Notes under the pieces: model-generated
What the model saw: only the letters and a program-made list of their open reading frames with translations
Database searches by the model: none
Told to the model about the DNA's origin: nothing
Part shown: positions 1-8,784 of the stretch, piece after piece
Layout of the letters: each line of letters begins with the position of its first letter
How positions within the stretch are numbered: the stretch's first letter is position 1
Source of the DNA: an uncultured Bizionia sp.
GTDB lineage: Bacteria; Bacteroidota; Bacteroidia; Flavobacteriales; Flavobacteriaceae
Direction of reading: 5' to 3'
Length of the DNA stretch: 64,000 nucleotides
NCBI GenBank assembly: GCA_947496215.1
Contig: CANMCF010000001.1
Location: 603,641 to 667,640 of the forward strand
Made by a program: the position numbers and the translations under genes

Positions 1-50
1 GCACCTCCTATTTCACCAATTCTACAGAAATAGAAGTCTATATCGATTAA
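1..50 (+). CDS. possible 3' end of an upstream gene
   Basis: One plus-strand frame is open from the left edge to a TAA at 48-50 and would encode the last ~15 residues of a protein ending in EVYID. A good intrinsic terminator follows 15 bases later, which is why I think a plus-strand gene ends here. The fragment is too short to assign to a family, and two other frames also stop nearby. Confidence 0.35.
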   Translation, partial: TSYFTNSTEIEVYID

Positions 51-65
51 AGTCACGAATAACAC

Positions 66-97
66 AACCCGCCTAAAACTCCAATTTTAAGCGGGTT
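66..97 (+). terminator. hairpin terminator of the upstream gene
   Basis: Arms at 66-78 and 85-97 pair over 12 of 13 positions (core AACCCGC/GCGGGTT) around a 6-base loop. The downstream tract is only moderately T-rich (TCTCTACATATAA). It separates the gene ending near 50 from the leader at 141. Confidence 0.6.
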
Positions 98-140
98 CTC
101 TACATATAACATCATCTTTTCAATATTTTTTCAAAATATA

Positions 141-226
141 TGGGTAATGAATTTCAAATACTGCCACTTCTTAATAGATCGACCAAAGGTGGTACCTGAA
201 AAACCTATTTACAAAAGAGTAAGGAC
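141..226 (+). promoter_or_regulatory. conserved surface-gene leader element, copy A
   Basis: This shares three long identical blocks with copy B at 3866: TGGGTAATGAATTTC (141-155), a 17-base block ACTTCTTAATAGATCGA (166-182), and GGTACCTGAAAA (191-202), plus a final AGAGTAAGGAC (216-226). GGT at 188-190 can pair with ACC at 203-205 to enclose the 12-base block. The distance from TTTC to AGAGTA is 64 bases, the same as in copies B and C. It ends 15 bases before the start codon of the T9SS protein gene. The coding regions behind A and B are unrelated, so this is not simply the flank of a duplicated gene. Function is unknown; a cis-acting RNA or an operator is possible. Confidence 0.7.
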
Positions 227-241
227 TATAAATTAATCACA

Positions 242-2593
242 ATGAAAAAAAGTATTTTAATTTTAATGGGACTATTAGTTTCCATTATTTCATATTCTCA
301 ATCTTGGGACTATGTCAACTACGAAGATGGCAGCTACATTAGTGCAATGAATGCTACCATAGATGATTCAGACAATGTTTATACCTACGGAGAAAATGTA
401 GGTTTCACACGTGCATTGAGACGTTTCGACAATGCAGGAAACTTGCAATGGACAAAAGACATCTCTTCACTTTTAAGCTATATGGGCTATACTGGAGAAG
501 GTGGAATGGAATACAAGGATTCCAACATTTATGTCGTGGGTTCAAATGGTTCAAACAAAGGAGCCATAGTAAGTTCTGGCATCTCTGGTGCTGCAACTCC
601 CAATACTTGGGATCAATTGACAGGAAGCAATTCTAGAATGTTGGACATCAAAATCAAAGGCGATTTCCTATATGTAGTTGGTCACTTTGGCTCTCACACC
701 ACTCCTACATCTTCAATAACTTTCTTTGATGGTACGACACTTACAGGGAACAGAGGGAGTTCTTTCATCGCCAAATATACCATCACATCGACAAAGACAT
801 TGGTATGGGCTAAAAAGATAGATGCATCCAACATCACCAGAGGAAACAACATCGATGTGGATGATGATGGCAACGTATACATTACGGGAGACTTTAGAGG
901 TACTTCCATTTTCTATGATGGTGTTACTCCTCACATATTTACATCTTCTACACCAAGCCCAACTGCCACTCCCGATACTTTCTTGGCCAAATTTGATGCC
1001 AATGGAAACTTTGACAACACATTTGGATTAAAAACCGATGGACTTACAAACAGTTACAATTGGAGAAGTTATGACGTTGAAGTAAGTGATGTAAACAATG
1101 CCGTATACTGGGCTGAAGACACAAAAGTCGTTGCTTATGACAAGAATGGATCTGGAAGTTTTCTATGGTCGAGAAATTTGGCTCCAAAACCATATAGCAT
1201 AGAAACCAATGGTTGTGGAGATGTATATGTTACTGGTGCCACTTACGACCCTGTAAACAAATCCAATGCAGGTGATGTATCCAAAGCACCATGTGGATAC
1301 GATTTTTTTGCCACGTCTTTAAACAATACAAGTGGGACAAGCGTTTGGAGTTCCAATTCCGACTCTTGTTCTTCGTTTGGGTCTGAAGCTCTCATGGATT
1401 CCAACAACAAGGAAATCTTGGTAGGATCATATTTTACCAGTGGCGTATCCACACCATTGAATATAGACGGTTCATACGTATCCGGAGGGCCAAGAGGCTA
1501 TTTCATCGCTAGATATGACGATGCAACAGTGAACAATTGTTGCAAGGAAGACATTGCAATAGACATCCCTAAAAAAATCAAAGTTTGTGATTCCAATTTT
1601 GAGGAAATCTGTGCTCCTGCTGCTCCTGCTGGAAATTCATATACATACGAATGGTGGGGACCACATCCATCTTTGCCTATGAGCACCTTGTTGTCAAACA
1701 GCATGTGTTTCACTCCTTCTCAATATGGGTCATACAAACTTGTAATAGTGGATCAAAATGGTTGTACTACTTACTTCACATTTACAATAATCGAAGATGT
1801 AGGCCCAACTATTTCTATTGAGGATGTTTTCTATTGTGGCAAGGTTCCTGCCATAATTGGATTCAACTACGATCCCATAGGAGATGTACCTTATAAATAT
1901 TCCTACGAATGGACGTATAATGGAGATCCATTGGGTTATTCAGGAGATCACCAAATACCCAATCAAGGAGATGGAGAATACTGTGTAACCATCAATTGGC
2001 CATCAAGTACGGGTTGGTGTTCTTCCACGACTTGCTTTACCGTAATGAAGTGTTGCAAGCCTGATCCATCATTCAACACATACTTCAGTGCTTCACCTAC
2101 CATCAACAATCTGGTGATTAGCAACATTCCTTCTTATGCAGACGACTATGAAGAAGAAATATACAATGTGTACAGACAGTGCCCTGGAGAGACGAGTTGG
2201 ACTTTGATACACACGGAAACAAGATCTGGAGCAGCTATGTACACTCCAATATCACTGACAGTCAATCATACTTGCAAGTACAGAATACAACACATAATCA
2301 ATCAAATGTGCATGCAAAAAAGTTTTGTATCCACTGTATATGTCAACGAGACAAGAAAAATCACTGTGGCACCAAATCCGGTAAAAGATCACTTCAAAAT
2401 CAATGTGGAAAACTTTGAAACAGTCAAAGAAGCTACAGTAATGGTTTTAAACGCCAATGGCATCAAAGTTTATGAAGCTACTATTACTTCCAATGACTTT
2501 AAAGTGAATAGCATTGGCTGGAAAACTGGATTGTATTTCTGCAAATTACAGATAGACGGTAAAGAATATATGAAAAAAATCATAAAAGAATAA
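242..2593 (+). CDS. T9SS-secreted beta-propeller-type surface protein
   Basis: The 783-residue protein starts with a signal peptide (residues 1-20, ending in YSQ). Roughly residues 20-430 consist of repeated short units with phrases such as VYVTGDF and YVVGHFG, typical of SBBP/beta-propeller repeats. A PKD-like stretch with paired cysteines follows (about 440-620). Residues 707-783 form a type-A T9SS C-terminal domain, beginning with an APNPVKD motif and ending with GLYFCKL and a basic tail. The protein is thus expected to cross the outer membrane by T9SS and be attached or released outside. Ligand or enzymatic activity cannot be read. Its expression is probably governed by the conserved leader at 141-226. 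It stands alone ahead of a lipoprotein gene, with an imperfect hairpin between them. Confidence 0.85.
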   Translation: MKKSILILMGLLVSIISYSQSWDYVNYEDGSYISAMNATIDDSDNVYTYGENVGFTRALRRFDNAGNLQWTKDISSLLSYMGYTGEGGMEYKDSNIYVVGSNGSNKGAIVSSGISGAATPNTWDQLTGSNSRMLDIKIKGDFLYVVGHFGSHTTPTSSITFFDGTTLTGNRGSSFIAKYTITSTKTLVWAKKIDASNITRGNNIDVDDDGNVYITGDFRGTSIFYDGVTPHIFTSSTPSPTATPDTFLAKFDANGNFDNTFGLKTDGLTNSYNWRSYDVEVSDVNNAVYWAEDTKVVAYDKNGSGSFLWSRNLAPKPYSIETNGCGDVYVTGATYDPVNKSNAGDVSKAPCGYDFFATSLNNTSGTSVWSSNSDSCSSFGSEALMDSNNKEILVGSYFTSGVSTPLNIDGSYVSGGPRGYFIARYDDATVNNCCKEDIAIDIPKKIKVCDSNFEEICAPAAPAGNSYTYEWWGPHPSLPMSTLLSNSMCFTPSQYGSYKLVIVDQNGCTTYFTFTIIEDVGPTISIEDVFYCGKVPAIIGFNYDPIGDVPYKYSYEWTYNGDPLGYSGDHQIPNQGDGEYCVTINWPSSTGWCSSTTCFTVMKCCKPDPSFNTYFSASPTINNLVISNIPSYADDYEEEIYNVYRQCPGETSWTLIHTETRSGAAMYTPISLTVNHTCKYRIQHIINQMCMQKSFVSTVYVNETRKITVAPNPVKDHFKINVENFETVKEATVMVLNANGIKVYEATITSNDFKVNSIGWKTGLYFCKLQIDGKEYMKKIIKE

Positions 2594-2603
2594 CATAACC
2601 AGT

Positions 2604-2651
2604 ACAGTGTGTAAGTTTTACAATGACATCATTCTAAGATTTACGCACTGT
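2604..2651 (+). repeat. inverted repeat between surface-protein genes
   Basis: Arms ACAGTGTGTAA (2604-2614) and TTACGCACTGT (2641-2651) pair at 10 of 11 positions across a 26-base spacer. No T-run follows, so it may be a weak terminator, a processing site or a protein-binding site between the T9SS protein and the lipoprotein gene. Confidence 0.45.
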
Positions 2652-2669
2652 ATTTAAATTAAATACATC

Positions 2670-3797
2670 ATGAAAAAAACAGCAGTAACAATTAAACAAT
2701 TCCTAATTTTATTTATCGCTTGCAGCTTCATCTACAGTTGCGACAAAGAAAGCATTGAAGACACCGAAACAAAATCAGTAGATTCTACATTCAAAATTAA
2801 AGAACAAAGAGTAAAAGTCAGAGATGGGATGCTCGAGTTTATCAGCTTTGAAGAGTTCTACTATGCCATAAATTCATTTTCAGACATGAATGAAGAGCAA
2901 AGAATTCAATGGGGAGAAAAATATAATTTTGAAACCCAGCAAATCATAATGGATAAAATTAGTATTGCTGAAGATAGATTTGACGAAGAGTATTTCTCAG
3001 ACATCGACGAAAACGCATCTCCAAACGAATTGGAAAGCCTAAATAGACCAATCGCTTTCTCTAATGTTTACAGCCAATACTTAAATAAAGGCTTTATCAG
3101 GCAAACCATTGAAGAAGGTGGTGCTTATAGCTATTCTTTAAGAGTAAATTACGAGCCTTCTGCCTTTGTATGCAACGAACAAGGATTCGTCATAATAGAA
3201 GGCAGCATATATCACTATACACAATATGGCTTGAACTCAAAAACATACGAAGGACCTAATGACATCTCCTTAATGTCATCCAAACAACAAAAATCAAGTT
3301 CAAAAATGGGGTTGAACGATTTTTACATCGACAATATTTTCAGCCCACAAGGGACTCCTGGAAGCAAGACTTGGTATTATGATTCTCCTAAACATAGATT
3401 TTATCACTTTGTTTGGTTTAGATCAAGTGAATTGACAACTCACAAGATGCAGTCTACCTTTATTTCCATATCCAAGGCAGAAAGAAAACGTTGGGGCAAA
3501 TGGAAAACTAGAAACAGCTATATGCCAATTAGCAACATCAATGGCAATTGGAATTACGCATGGGATTATTGGTTAGGCGGAAATACATATTCCTATTCAA
3601 ATGTATTTTCTACTTGTACAAATTCCAGTCCTGTTTATTGGGGGGGTAGCTCCAATCATAGAGGAGGTTACCTATGTCCTAGTGGAGAAATTACCAGCCC
3701 GCACCAAATAGCAGACCCGATGAGAATATACGGAATGCACATTCAAGGTAACTTCAATGGAGAAACAGACAACTACCAAACAAACTATTATCACTAA
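2670..3797 (+). CDS. hypothetical lipoprotein
   Basis: A 375-residue protein with an N-terminal hydrophobic segment and lipobox ending at Cys24 (IYSC followed by DKES), so it should be a lipidated envelope protein. The region after the anchor is acidic and mostly helical-looking (to about residue 125). The C-terminal two thirds is rich in aromatic residues, Ser, Asn and Gly (many Y, W, SS and NWN motifs), as in beta-rich surface proteins. I do not recognise a family. It follows the T9SS beta-propeller gene in the same direction and is closed by a strong terminator at 3821, so it could be co-transcribed with that gene despite the inverted repeat between them. Confidence 0.7.
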   Translation: MKKTAVTIKQFLILFIACSFIYSCDKESIEDTETKSVDSTFKIKEQRVKVRDGMLEFISFEEFYYAINSFSDMNEEQRIQWGEKYNFETQQIIMDKISIAEDRFDEEYFSDIDENASPNELESLNRPIAFSNVYSQYLNKGFIRQTIEEGGAYSYSLRVNYEPSAFVCNEQGFVIIEGSIYHYTQYGLNSKTYEGPNDISLMSSKQQKSSSKMGLNDFYIDNIFSPQGTPGSKTWYYDSPKHRFYHFVWFRSSELTTHKMQSTFISISKAERKRWGKWKTRNSYMPISNINGNWNYAWDYWLGGNTYSYSNVFSTCTNSSPVYWGGSSNHRGGYLCPSGEITSPHQIADPMRIYGMHIQGNFNGETDNYQTNYYH

Positions 3798-3820
3798 TCA
3801 TTAGTCACATGTTCTTTACT

Positions 3821-3857
3821 AAACGAGTTGCTTTTAAAAGCAACTCGTTTTTTATTC
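3821..3857 (+). terminator. strong intrinsic terminator
   Basis: Positions 3821-3850 are a perfect 30-base palindrome (AAACGAGTTGCTTTT and its complement), followed by T-rich sequence to 3857. It ends the lipoprotein unit and insulates the second copy of the leader element, which begins 9 bases later. Confidence 0.85.
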
Positions 3858-3865
3858 GAAATTCT

Positions 3866-3951
3866 TGGGTAATGAATTTCGAAAATCTCTACTTCTTAAT
3901 AGATCGATCTATAAAAAGCGGTACCTGAAAAGCTAACAATAGAGTAAGGAC
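3866..3951 (+). promoter_or_regulatory. conserved surface-gene leader element, copy B
   Basis: Identical to copy A over TGGGTAATGAATTTC (3866-3880), ACTTCTTAATAGATCGA (3891-3907), GGTACCTGAAAA (3920-3931) and AGAGTAAGGAC (3941-3951). AGC at 3917-3919 pairs with GCT at 3932-3934, whereas copy A has GGT/ACC at the same place, so pairing is kept while the bases differ. Relative to A, 4 extra bases sit before the 12-base block and 4 fewer after it, leaving the overall length unchanged. It lies 26 bases before the start of the tail-fibre-like gene at 3978 and probably drives 3978-7750 as one unit. Confidence 0.7.
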
Positions 3952-3977
3952 AACAAAACACCTAATACTACAACATT

Positions 3978-4862
3978 ATGAAAAAGCAATTTTTAATGCT
4001 GGTAGCAAGCATTTCTCTATCTTTTGTTTCAGCTCAAGACAACAATACATTTCCTTATCCCAATTATGGTGATGTCGGCATAGGAACTGGAGCCAGCCAA
4101 AGCAACGTCAAGTTCAATTTTCAAGTACATGGTACCAAGGACTACATTGTAGACATTAAGCACTCCCCTGCCTTGACGGAAAAATCCGGGTTGAATTACG
4201 GAAAGACTTCTCGAATAGGTCTAACCAATTCAATAACGGGGTCATTGGCCAGCGATGGTACTGTCTTTAGAATGTCGAAATACAACTTTTACTTGACGAA
4301 TCAGGAAAAGAAGAACATGACTTTCAACACGGGTTCAACGGGAATCATACTAAATGGAAGCTTAAAAAGAATTTGGATGGGTTCTGAAAGTTATTACATA
4401 CCTAGTACCAGTACAGAATATGCCGCAACCAATTTGATGTCTCTTAAGGACAATGGACTATACATTCGCACCAAAAGCAACGACGAATCCAAATATGGAC
4501 TTAGCGTTAGAATGAGAAACAACAATGGAAACGCCCTACAAGTGGTAAATACCTTGGGCAATGAAATCAATTTTGCCGTAAAACCAGATGGAAAAGTATT
4601 TGCAAGAAAATATACGACTACGTTAAACCCTTTCCCTGATTATGTCTTTGAAAAGGATTATAACTTGATGTCATTAGAAGAGTTGCAAAAATTCATCAAT
4701 GAGAACAAGCACTTGCCAAATATCCCCACTGCATCTGAAATAGAGGAAAATGGTGCAGATCTAGGTGAACTAAACCGTTTGCTTGTTGAAAAGGTAGAAG
4801 AATTGACCTTGTACATTCTTCAAATGGAAAAACGTCTAAAAGCTATAGAAGAACAGAAATAA
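3978..4862 (+). CDS. tail-fibre-like surface protein with C-terminal assembly domain
   Basis: The 294-residue protein has a signal peptide (1-20, ending VSAQ), then a beta-rich body. It ends with the module common in Bacteroidota tail-fibre/adhesin-like proteins: DYVFEKDYNLMSLEEL, then KHLPNIPTASEIEENG, then a coiled coil of about 35 residues (LLVEKVEELTLYILQ). Proteins of this type resemble phage tail fibres with an intramolecular-chaperone or trimerisation end, but the Ser/Lys dyad region of peptidase S74 is not evident. The gene is preceded by leader copy B and followed 11 bases later by a T9SS cargo gene, suggesting a two-gene surface operon. There are no phage structural genes nearby. 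Confidence 0.8.
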   Translation: MKKQFLMLVASISLSFVSAQDNNTFPYPNYGDVGIGTGASQSNVKFNFQVHGTKDYIVDIKHSPALTEKSGLNYGKTSRIGLTNSITGSLASDGTVFRMSKYNFYLTNQEKKNMTFNTGSTGIILNGSLKRIWMGSESYYIPSTSTEYAATNLMSLKDNGLYIRTKSNDESKYGLSVRMRNNNGNALQVVNTLGNEINFAVKPDGKVFARKYTTTLNPFPDYVFEKDYNLMSLEELQKFINENKHLPNIPTASEIEENGADLGELNRLLVEKVEELTLYILQMEKRLKAIEEQK

Positions 4863-4873
4863 CACTCAAGACT

Positions 4874-7750
4874 ATGATTTTTAAAAAATTATGCCAATGG
4901 AGTGTTATCTTTTTTCTGTGTATTGGTTCTGTAAATGCGCAATGTGACAACAATGTAAATACAGATCCCAACAATGCTACAAATGATGCACTCCCAGTAG
5001 ATTTAATACATCCCAGTGGAGATGACAGATATTTAAATGGTACCAATTGGTTTCCATTGACGCCAGGTGGAGGACTGGAAGATTATGATTTGTCCAATAT
5101 GATGTGGTCTGGAGTACCGCTTGCAGAAATGGATAACATCTGGTCAAGCCCTCTCTCCCATTATCAATACATAAACGATTCACCAAGACCCATTCCAAAA
5201 AATGGTTGGGAACTATTACTGGTAAACCTGGGAAGATATCCCAACGATGTAGATATCGCGGACAGCAATGAAACCTTTCAAGCACTTCCATATATTGTAA
5301 TTTACAATAGATACTCTGGAATCGTGAGAGTTTTTGCCAACTTTGGTTTGGATCAATTGGTTGGAGACGGTCCAGATGCCGTAGAAGTAATCATGAGCTT
5401 TGTCTTGAACGAAGACAATACCGGATCCACGGGTTTGGCACGTCTATATAGTGGAAAGGACATTCCTTTGGACAAGCCTACGAAAGTTAAGACAATGAAA
5501 GCTCTTGCAAAGGCAACCAATGCTCAAAGACAGTGGTTTTCTACAGATTTCCAAATTGCATACGATCCTTGTACATGCTACTTCCCGTCTCAAATTAGAA
5601 TTCATTTCAATCAAATCAAGGAAGAAAGTCTAGAACTGCACGGTAGAAGCCTAACGGTAACAGACAGTTTGATCAATCCTTCTTTGCAAATAGAACCTAT
5701 GGATTTCTTGTCTGGTTTTGATTATACAGGAAATGATGAAAACAAAGGAGGCATCCTAATTTACAAAGGATTGCAGGGTCTTGTGGACGATTACATAGAA
5801 CGCTATGAAAAGTATGAGTTGGATTTGGAAGCTGCCAACAGACACAACAAGGTCGTAGAACACAACTTGAATGCATTGAAGGTCCTCAAACATGCCTTGA
5901 CAATGATTTTTACCTATGGCATAAATGCACAAGCCATAGATACATCCGGCATGATTGGGGAGGAATGGTGGACAAAGATCAAAGGCCAATACGGTTCTTA
6001 CATAAAAAAGGCCAACAAACTAAACATAGAAAACCTTCTGAAGATAGCTAAGAAGATACTTGGTTCCGATGCAAAGACATACATAGAGCAAAACTTCGAG
6101 AAAATGCCATTGCCAAGTGCTCCAGATCCCAAAAAGGTCCCTAGTGTAACTTTTACCGAAATGCATTTTCAAGGACTGATTTCCGATTCTGAAATTAAGG
6201 GAGGACCAACATTTTACACGCCTGGAACCTATGGTACAGATGCGACCAAGGTATTGGACTTGTCCACTCCAGATCCAGATGACAAGATAGACCCAATTTT
6301 GGAAACAATGTATGAATACCCAGTTTACAATGAAGTCTTGGGAAGCTTTGCCTTGTTGAATAGTCCAAAAATCACCTTGACCAAACGTTATGTGCCTGAT
6401 TCGGCGTCAGAAAGTGACAATTTGATAGAGACGAACTATGGGACATTGCAACAGGTATTTTATAAGTCTTGGTCCAATGAATATCAGATTAAAATTGACA
6501 ATGATCTCATGTTTGCCTTCAACAAGTCTTTGGACATTGAAGATTATGAGATAAAAGCAGCCTTCAGGTTCAAAGCGCAAACGAAAGCCATTAACACCAA
6601 TGGGCAAGAGTTCAATACATTCATAGATCCAAACTATACGACGAATGTATCTTCCACAAGTTACAATGTGGACACTTATGACATCATGAGGAAGTATTCC
6701 AATACAGAATACACCAATAGTGTAGAAGATGGTTGGGGACCAGATCCAGATTGGGAACCATCTGAATACGAAACACCATATGGAGAGGCTCCTGCACTGT
6801 TTCAAACACCATTTGTACCTTTGGATGCATTCTACAATTTCATTACTGGTGTAGGACAAAAGCAAGAATTTTTTCAATTTAGTGGTGCTTTTGACTATTT
6901 GCACGAAACTACTCAAGGTGTCCGTTTGGAATTCTATGACATAGAATTGGTCCTTAGTGTGGATATAAAATTCGGTACGAAAAACGATCATGGTTTGAAA
7001 AACACAAGTACTCAAATTTTGAGTTATGACATTTTACCTGAACAAATTGAATATCACACTGAAAACTACACCTATACTGAGCTAGACCCTACACTGGCAT
7101 CCACTTTGGATATGGGAACGTTCAATGAAAACATCCATTTGGGAGACATAGTTTTTGACGGAAGCCCAGTAGAACATTGTACTTTGGTTGGCAACGTATA
7201 CACCTGTAGAGCTTGGAACGACATCTACATTGAAGGAAACTTGAGTACTACTGGCCCATATATTGCCAACATTATTGCTGGAAACAACATATTCACATCG
7301 CCAGAATCTATGACGGATCCTGAAACCAACCTTTGGATAGAGACTCCATTTGATACTTCTCATCCAATGATTCATGCAAATCCAACGGATATTTCCACAT
7401 TCTGCAACGCTGAATACAAAGCCAATTTATGGGATCCTGACGGCACTGGGAAAACCTTATTAAAATCAAAAGTAGATGAACCTAATTCCTTACAAAACGG
7501 TTCTTTGCTGGCGCGTTTATACCCTAATCCAGCAGGAGGTCATGTTAATGTATCCTTGACAGGAGTGGGCAATGAAAACATTGACATTGCCATATATGGT
7601 ATTTTAGGCAAGCGTTACAAGCTTCCCATACAAAAAGAAAGAGCATCTTTATACCGCATAAATACTGAAAGTTTGAACACTGGGATGTATTTTATAAAAA
7701 TAACAAGCAGCAATGGTTTTACAAAAACATTAAAGTTGATTATCAATTGA
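4874..7750 (+). CDS. large T9SS-secreted protein of unknown function
   Basis: A 958-residue protein with signal peptide 1-23 (ending VNAQ) and a type-A T9SS C-terminal domain at about 880-958, starting ARLYPNPAGG and containing GMYFIKI. The middle includes an alpha-helical, charged segment around residues 295-400 (LVDDYIERYEKYELDLEAANRH region) between beta-rich parts with many Asp/Pro/Tyr residues. Before the C-terminal domain there is a segment that seems to describe a jelly-roll-like exported region (THLGDIVF, NIIAGNNI). I do not recognise a catalytic domain. It is 11 bases downstream of the tail-fibre-like gene and probably co-expressed with it. Confidence 0.8.
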   Translation: MIFKKLCQWSVIFFLCIGSVNAQCDNNVNTDPNNATNDALPVDLIHPSGDDRYLNGTNWFPLTPGGGLEDYDLSNMMWSGVPLAEMDNIWSSPLSHYQYINDSPRPIPKNGWELLLVNLGRYPNDVDIADSNETFQALPYIVIYNRYSGIVRVFANFGLDQLVGDGPDAVEVIMSFVLNEDNTGSTGLARLYSGKDIPLDKPTKVKTMKALAKATNAQRQWFSTDFQIAYDPCTCYFPSQIRIHFNQIKEESLELHGRSLTVTDSLINPSLQIEPMDFLSGFDYTGNDENKGGILIYKGLQGLVDDYIERYEKYELDLEAANRHNKVVEHNLNALKVLKHALTMIFTYGINAQAIDTSGMIGEEWWTKIKGQYGSYIKKANKLNIENLLKIAKKILGSDAKTYIEQNFEKMPLPSAPDPKKVPSVTFTEMHFQGLISDSEIKGGPTFYTPGTYGTDATKVLDLSTPDPDDKIDPILETMYEYPVYNEVLGSFALLNSPKITLTKRYVPDSASESDNLIETNYGTLQQVFYKSWSNEYQIKIDNDLMFAFNKSLDIEDYEIKAAFRFKAQTKAINTNGQEFNTFIDPNYTTNVSSTSYNVDTYDIMRKYSNTEYTNSVEDGWGPDPDWEPSEYETPYGEAPALFQTPFVPLDAFYNFITGVGQKQEFFQFSGAFDYLHETTQGVRLEFYDIELVLSVDIKFGTKNDHGLKNTSTQILSYDILPEQIEYHTENYTYTELDPTLASTLDMGTFNENIHLGDIVFDGSPVEHCTLVGNVYTCRAWNDIYIEGNLSTTGPYIANIIAGNNIFTSPESMTDPETNLWIETPFDTSHPMIHANPTDISTFCNAEYKANLWDPDGTGKTLLKSKVDEPNSLQNGSLLARLYPNPAGGHVNVSLTGVGNENIDIAIYGILGKRYKLPIQKERASLYRINTESLNTGMYFIKITSSNGFTKTLKLIIN

Positions 7751-7783
7751 TTCTATTGACATAAAACCATAATAAATAACATT

Positions 7784-7818
7784 ATAAGCCTCACATTGAC
7801 AACGAATGTGGGGCTTAT
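7784..7818. terminator. bidirectional terminator between convergent genes
   Basis: ATAAGCCTCACATT (7784-7797) and AATGTGGGGCTTAT (7805-7818) pair at 13 of 14 positions around a 7-base loop. The right arm overlaps the stop codon of the minus-strand hydrolase. It lies between the plus-strand T9SS gene and that hydrolase. Confidence 0.65.
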
Positions 7819-8783
7819 TCCATACTTTTCTCTGATATGAATTCCAAGGTCCTCTTTTCATTGTAATAACTATTCTTCTTGTCGTAAAATCCGACGTGAC
7901 CTCCGTATTTGGGCATTTCCAAATATAAGTAGGGATTATGTTTGGCTTCCTTTACAGGAAAGCATTCCGGAGACAGAAAGGAATCATTCAATGCGTTTAT
8001 TATCAATGTGGGGATGGAAATATTTGACAAGAATTGAAGGCTACTGCATTTTTCATAATAATCGTATGCATCAACAAAACCGTGAGCCTTGGATGTATAG
8101 ACATCATCAAAGAGTTTTAAGTTCTTAATGTGTTTTATATCTTCTTCCAATATCAAATCGGGATAATGTCTTTGCTTGCGTTTCAACTTTTCGATTAAAT
8201 CCCTTTTGAATTTTTTAGCGTATAACGTGTTCTTTAATGTATGCAATTGCAACATGGAGCCTTTTAACCAAACGGGAACGGATATGGCTACTGCCGACTT
8301 TATCTGACTTGGCAATTTATCTTGTTCTCCCAAATATTTCAACATGATGTTCCCTCCCAGACTAAACCCGTTCAAGTATATTCTATCATAATTCTTATGC
8401 TCTAGGATATGATCGATGACTGCTTCCAAATCTTCCGTTGCCCCAGAATGGTATGAACGGAAGACTTTGTTTTCCTCTCCACTACACCCTCTTAGATTTA
8501 CACAGACAGCATCTGTTTGCTTTTCATTGAATAGTTTGGCTACTCCCAATGTATAATGGCGTTGTGCATTACCTTCCAAACCATGCAATATTATGATCAA
8601 TGCATTTGTTTTTTCTTCCGCATAGCTCCAATCCAAATCTATGAAGTCCCCATCACTAAGCGTAATACGTTCACGTTTTTGATCTACCCCTTCAACTTTT
8701 CTTAGAAGTCCGGAATAGATAGTTGAAAAATGACCGTTTCTAAAAAAATATGGCGGTTTGTATGTGGACTGTTCTATTGGCAT
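7815..8783 (-). CDS. YheT-family alpha/beta hydrolase
   Basis: A cytosolic alpha/beta-fold hydrolase of the YheT/COG0429 type, usually 310-340 residues and of unclear physiological substrate. Visible motifs are HGLEGNA (oxyanion region), the nucleophile elbow GFSLGGN, an Asp in the NALNDSF segment and the catalytic His in KYGGHVGF near the C-terminus. I chose the start MPIEQSTY at 8783 (322 residues). The longer frame from 8843 would overlap the adenine deaminase gene by 59 bases, whereas the chosen ATG falls one base after that gene's stop, which is classic translational coupling. It is therefore the second gene of an ade-hydrolase operon closed by the terminator at 7784. Confidence 0.85.
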   Translation of the reverse strand: MPIEQSTYKPPYFFRNGHFSTIYSGLLRKVEGVDQKRERITLSDGDFIDLDWSYAEEKTNALIIILHGLEGNAQRHYTLGVAKLFNEKQTDAVCVNLRGCSGEENKVFRSYHSGATEDLEAVIDHILEHKNYDRIYLNGFSLGGNIMLKYLGEQDKLPSQIKSAVAISVPVWLKGSMLQLHTLKNTLYAKKFKRDLIEKLKRKQRHYPDLILEEDIKHIKNLKLFDDVYTSKAHGFVDAYDYYEKCSSLQFLSNISIPTLIINALNDSFLSPECFPVKEAKHNPYLYLEMPKYGGHVGFYDKKNSYYNEKRTLEFISEKSME

Positions 8784-8784
8784 A

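Noticed and set aside
3978..4862. Possible prophage signalled by tail-fibre and tail-collar proteins
   Set aside because: The three such genes are scattered over 37 kb, carry signal peptides (two of them), and no capsid, portal, terminase, integrase or lysis gene is present.
6407..7015. A 202-codon open frame on the minus strand
   Set aside because: It lies fully inside the coding frame of the T9SS protein and has no family features; it is a shadow of that gene.
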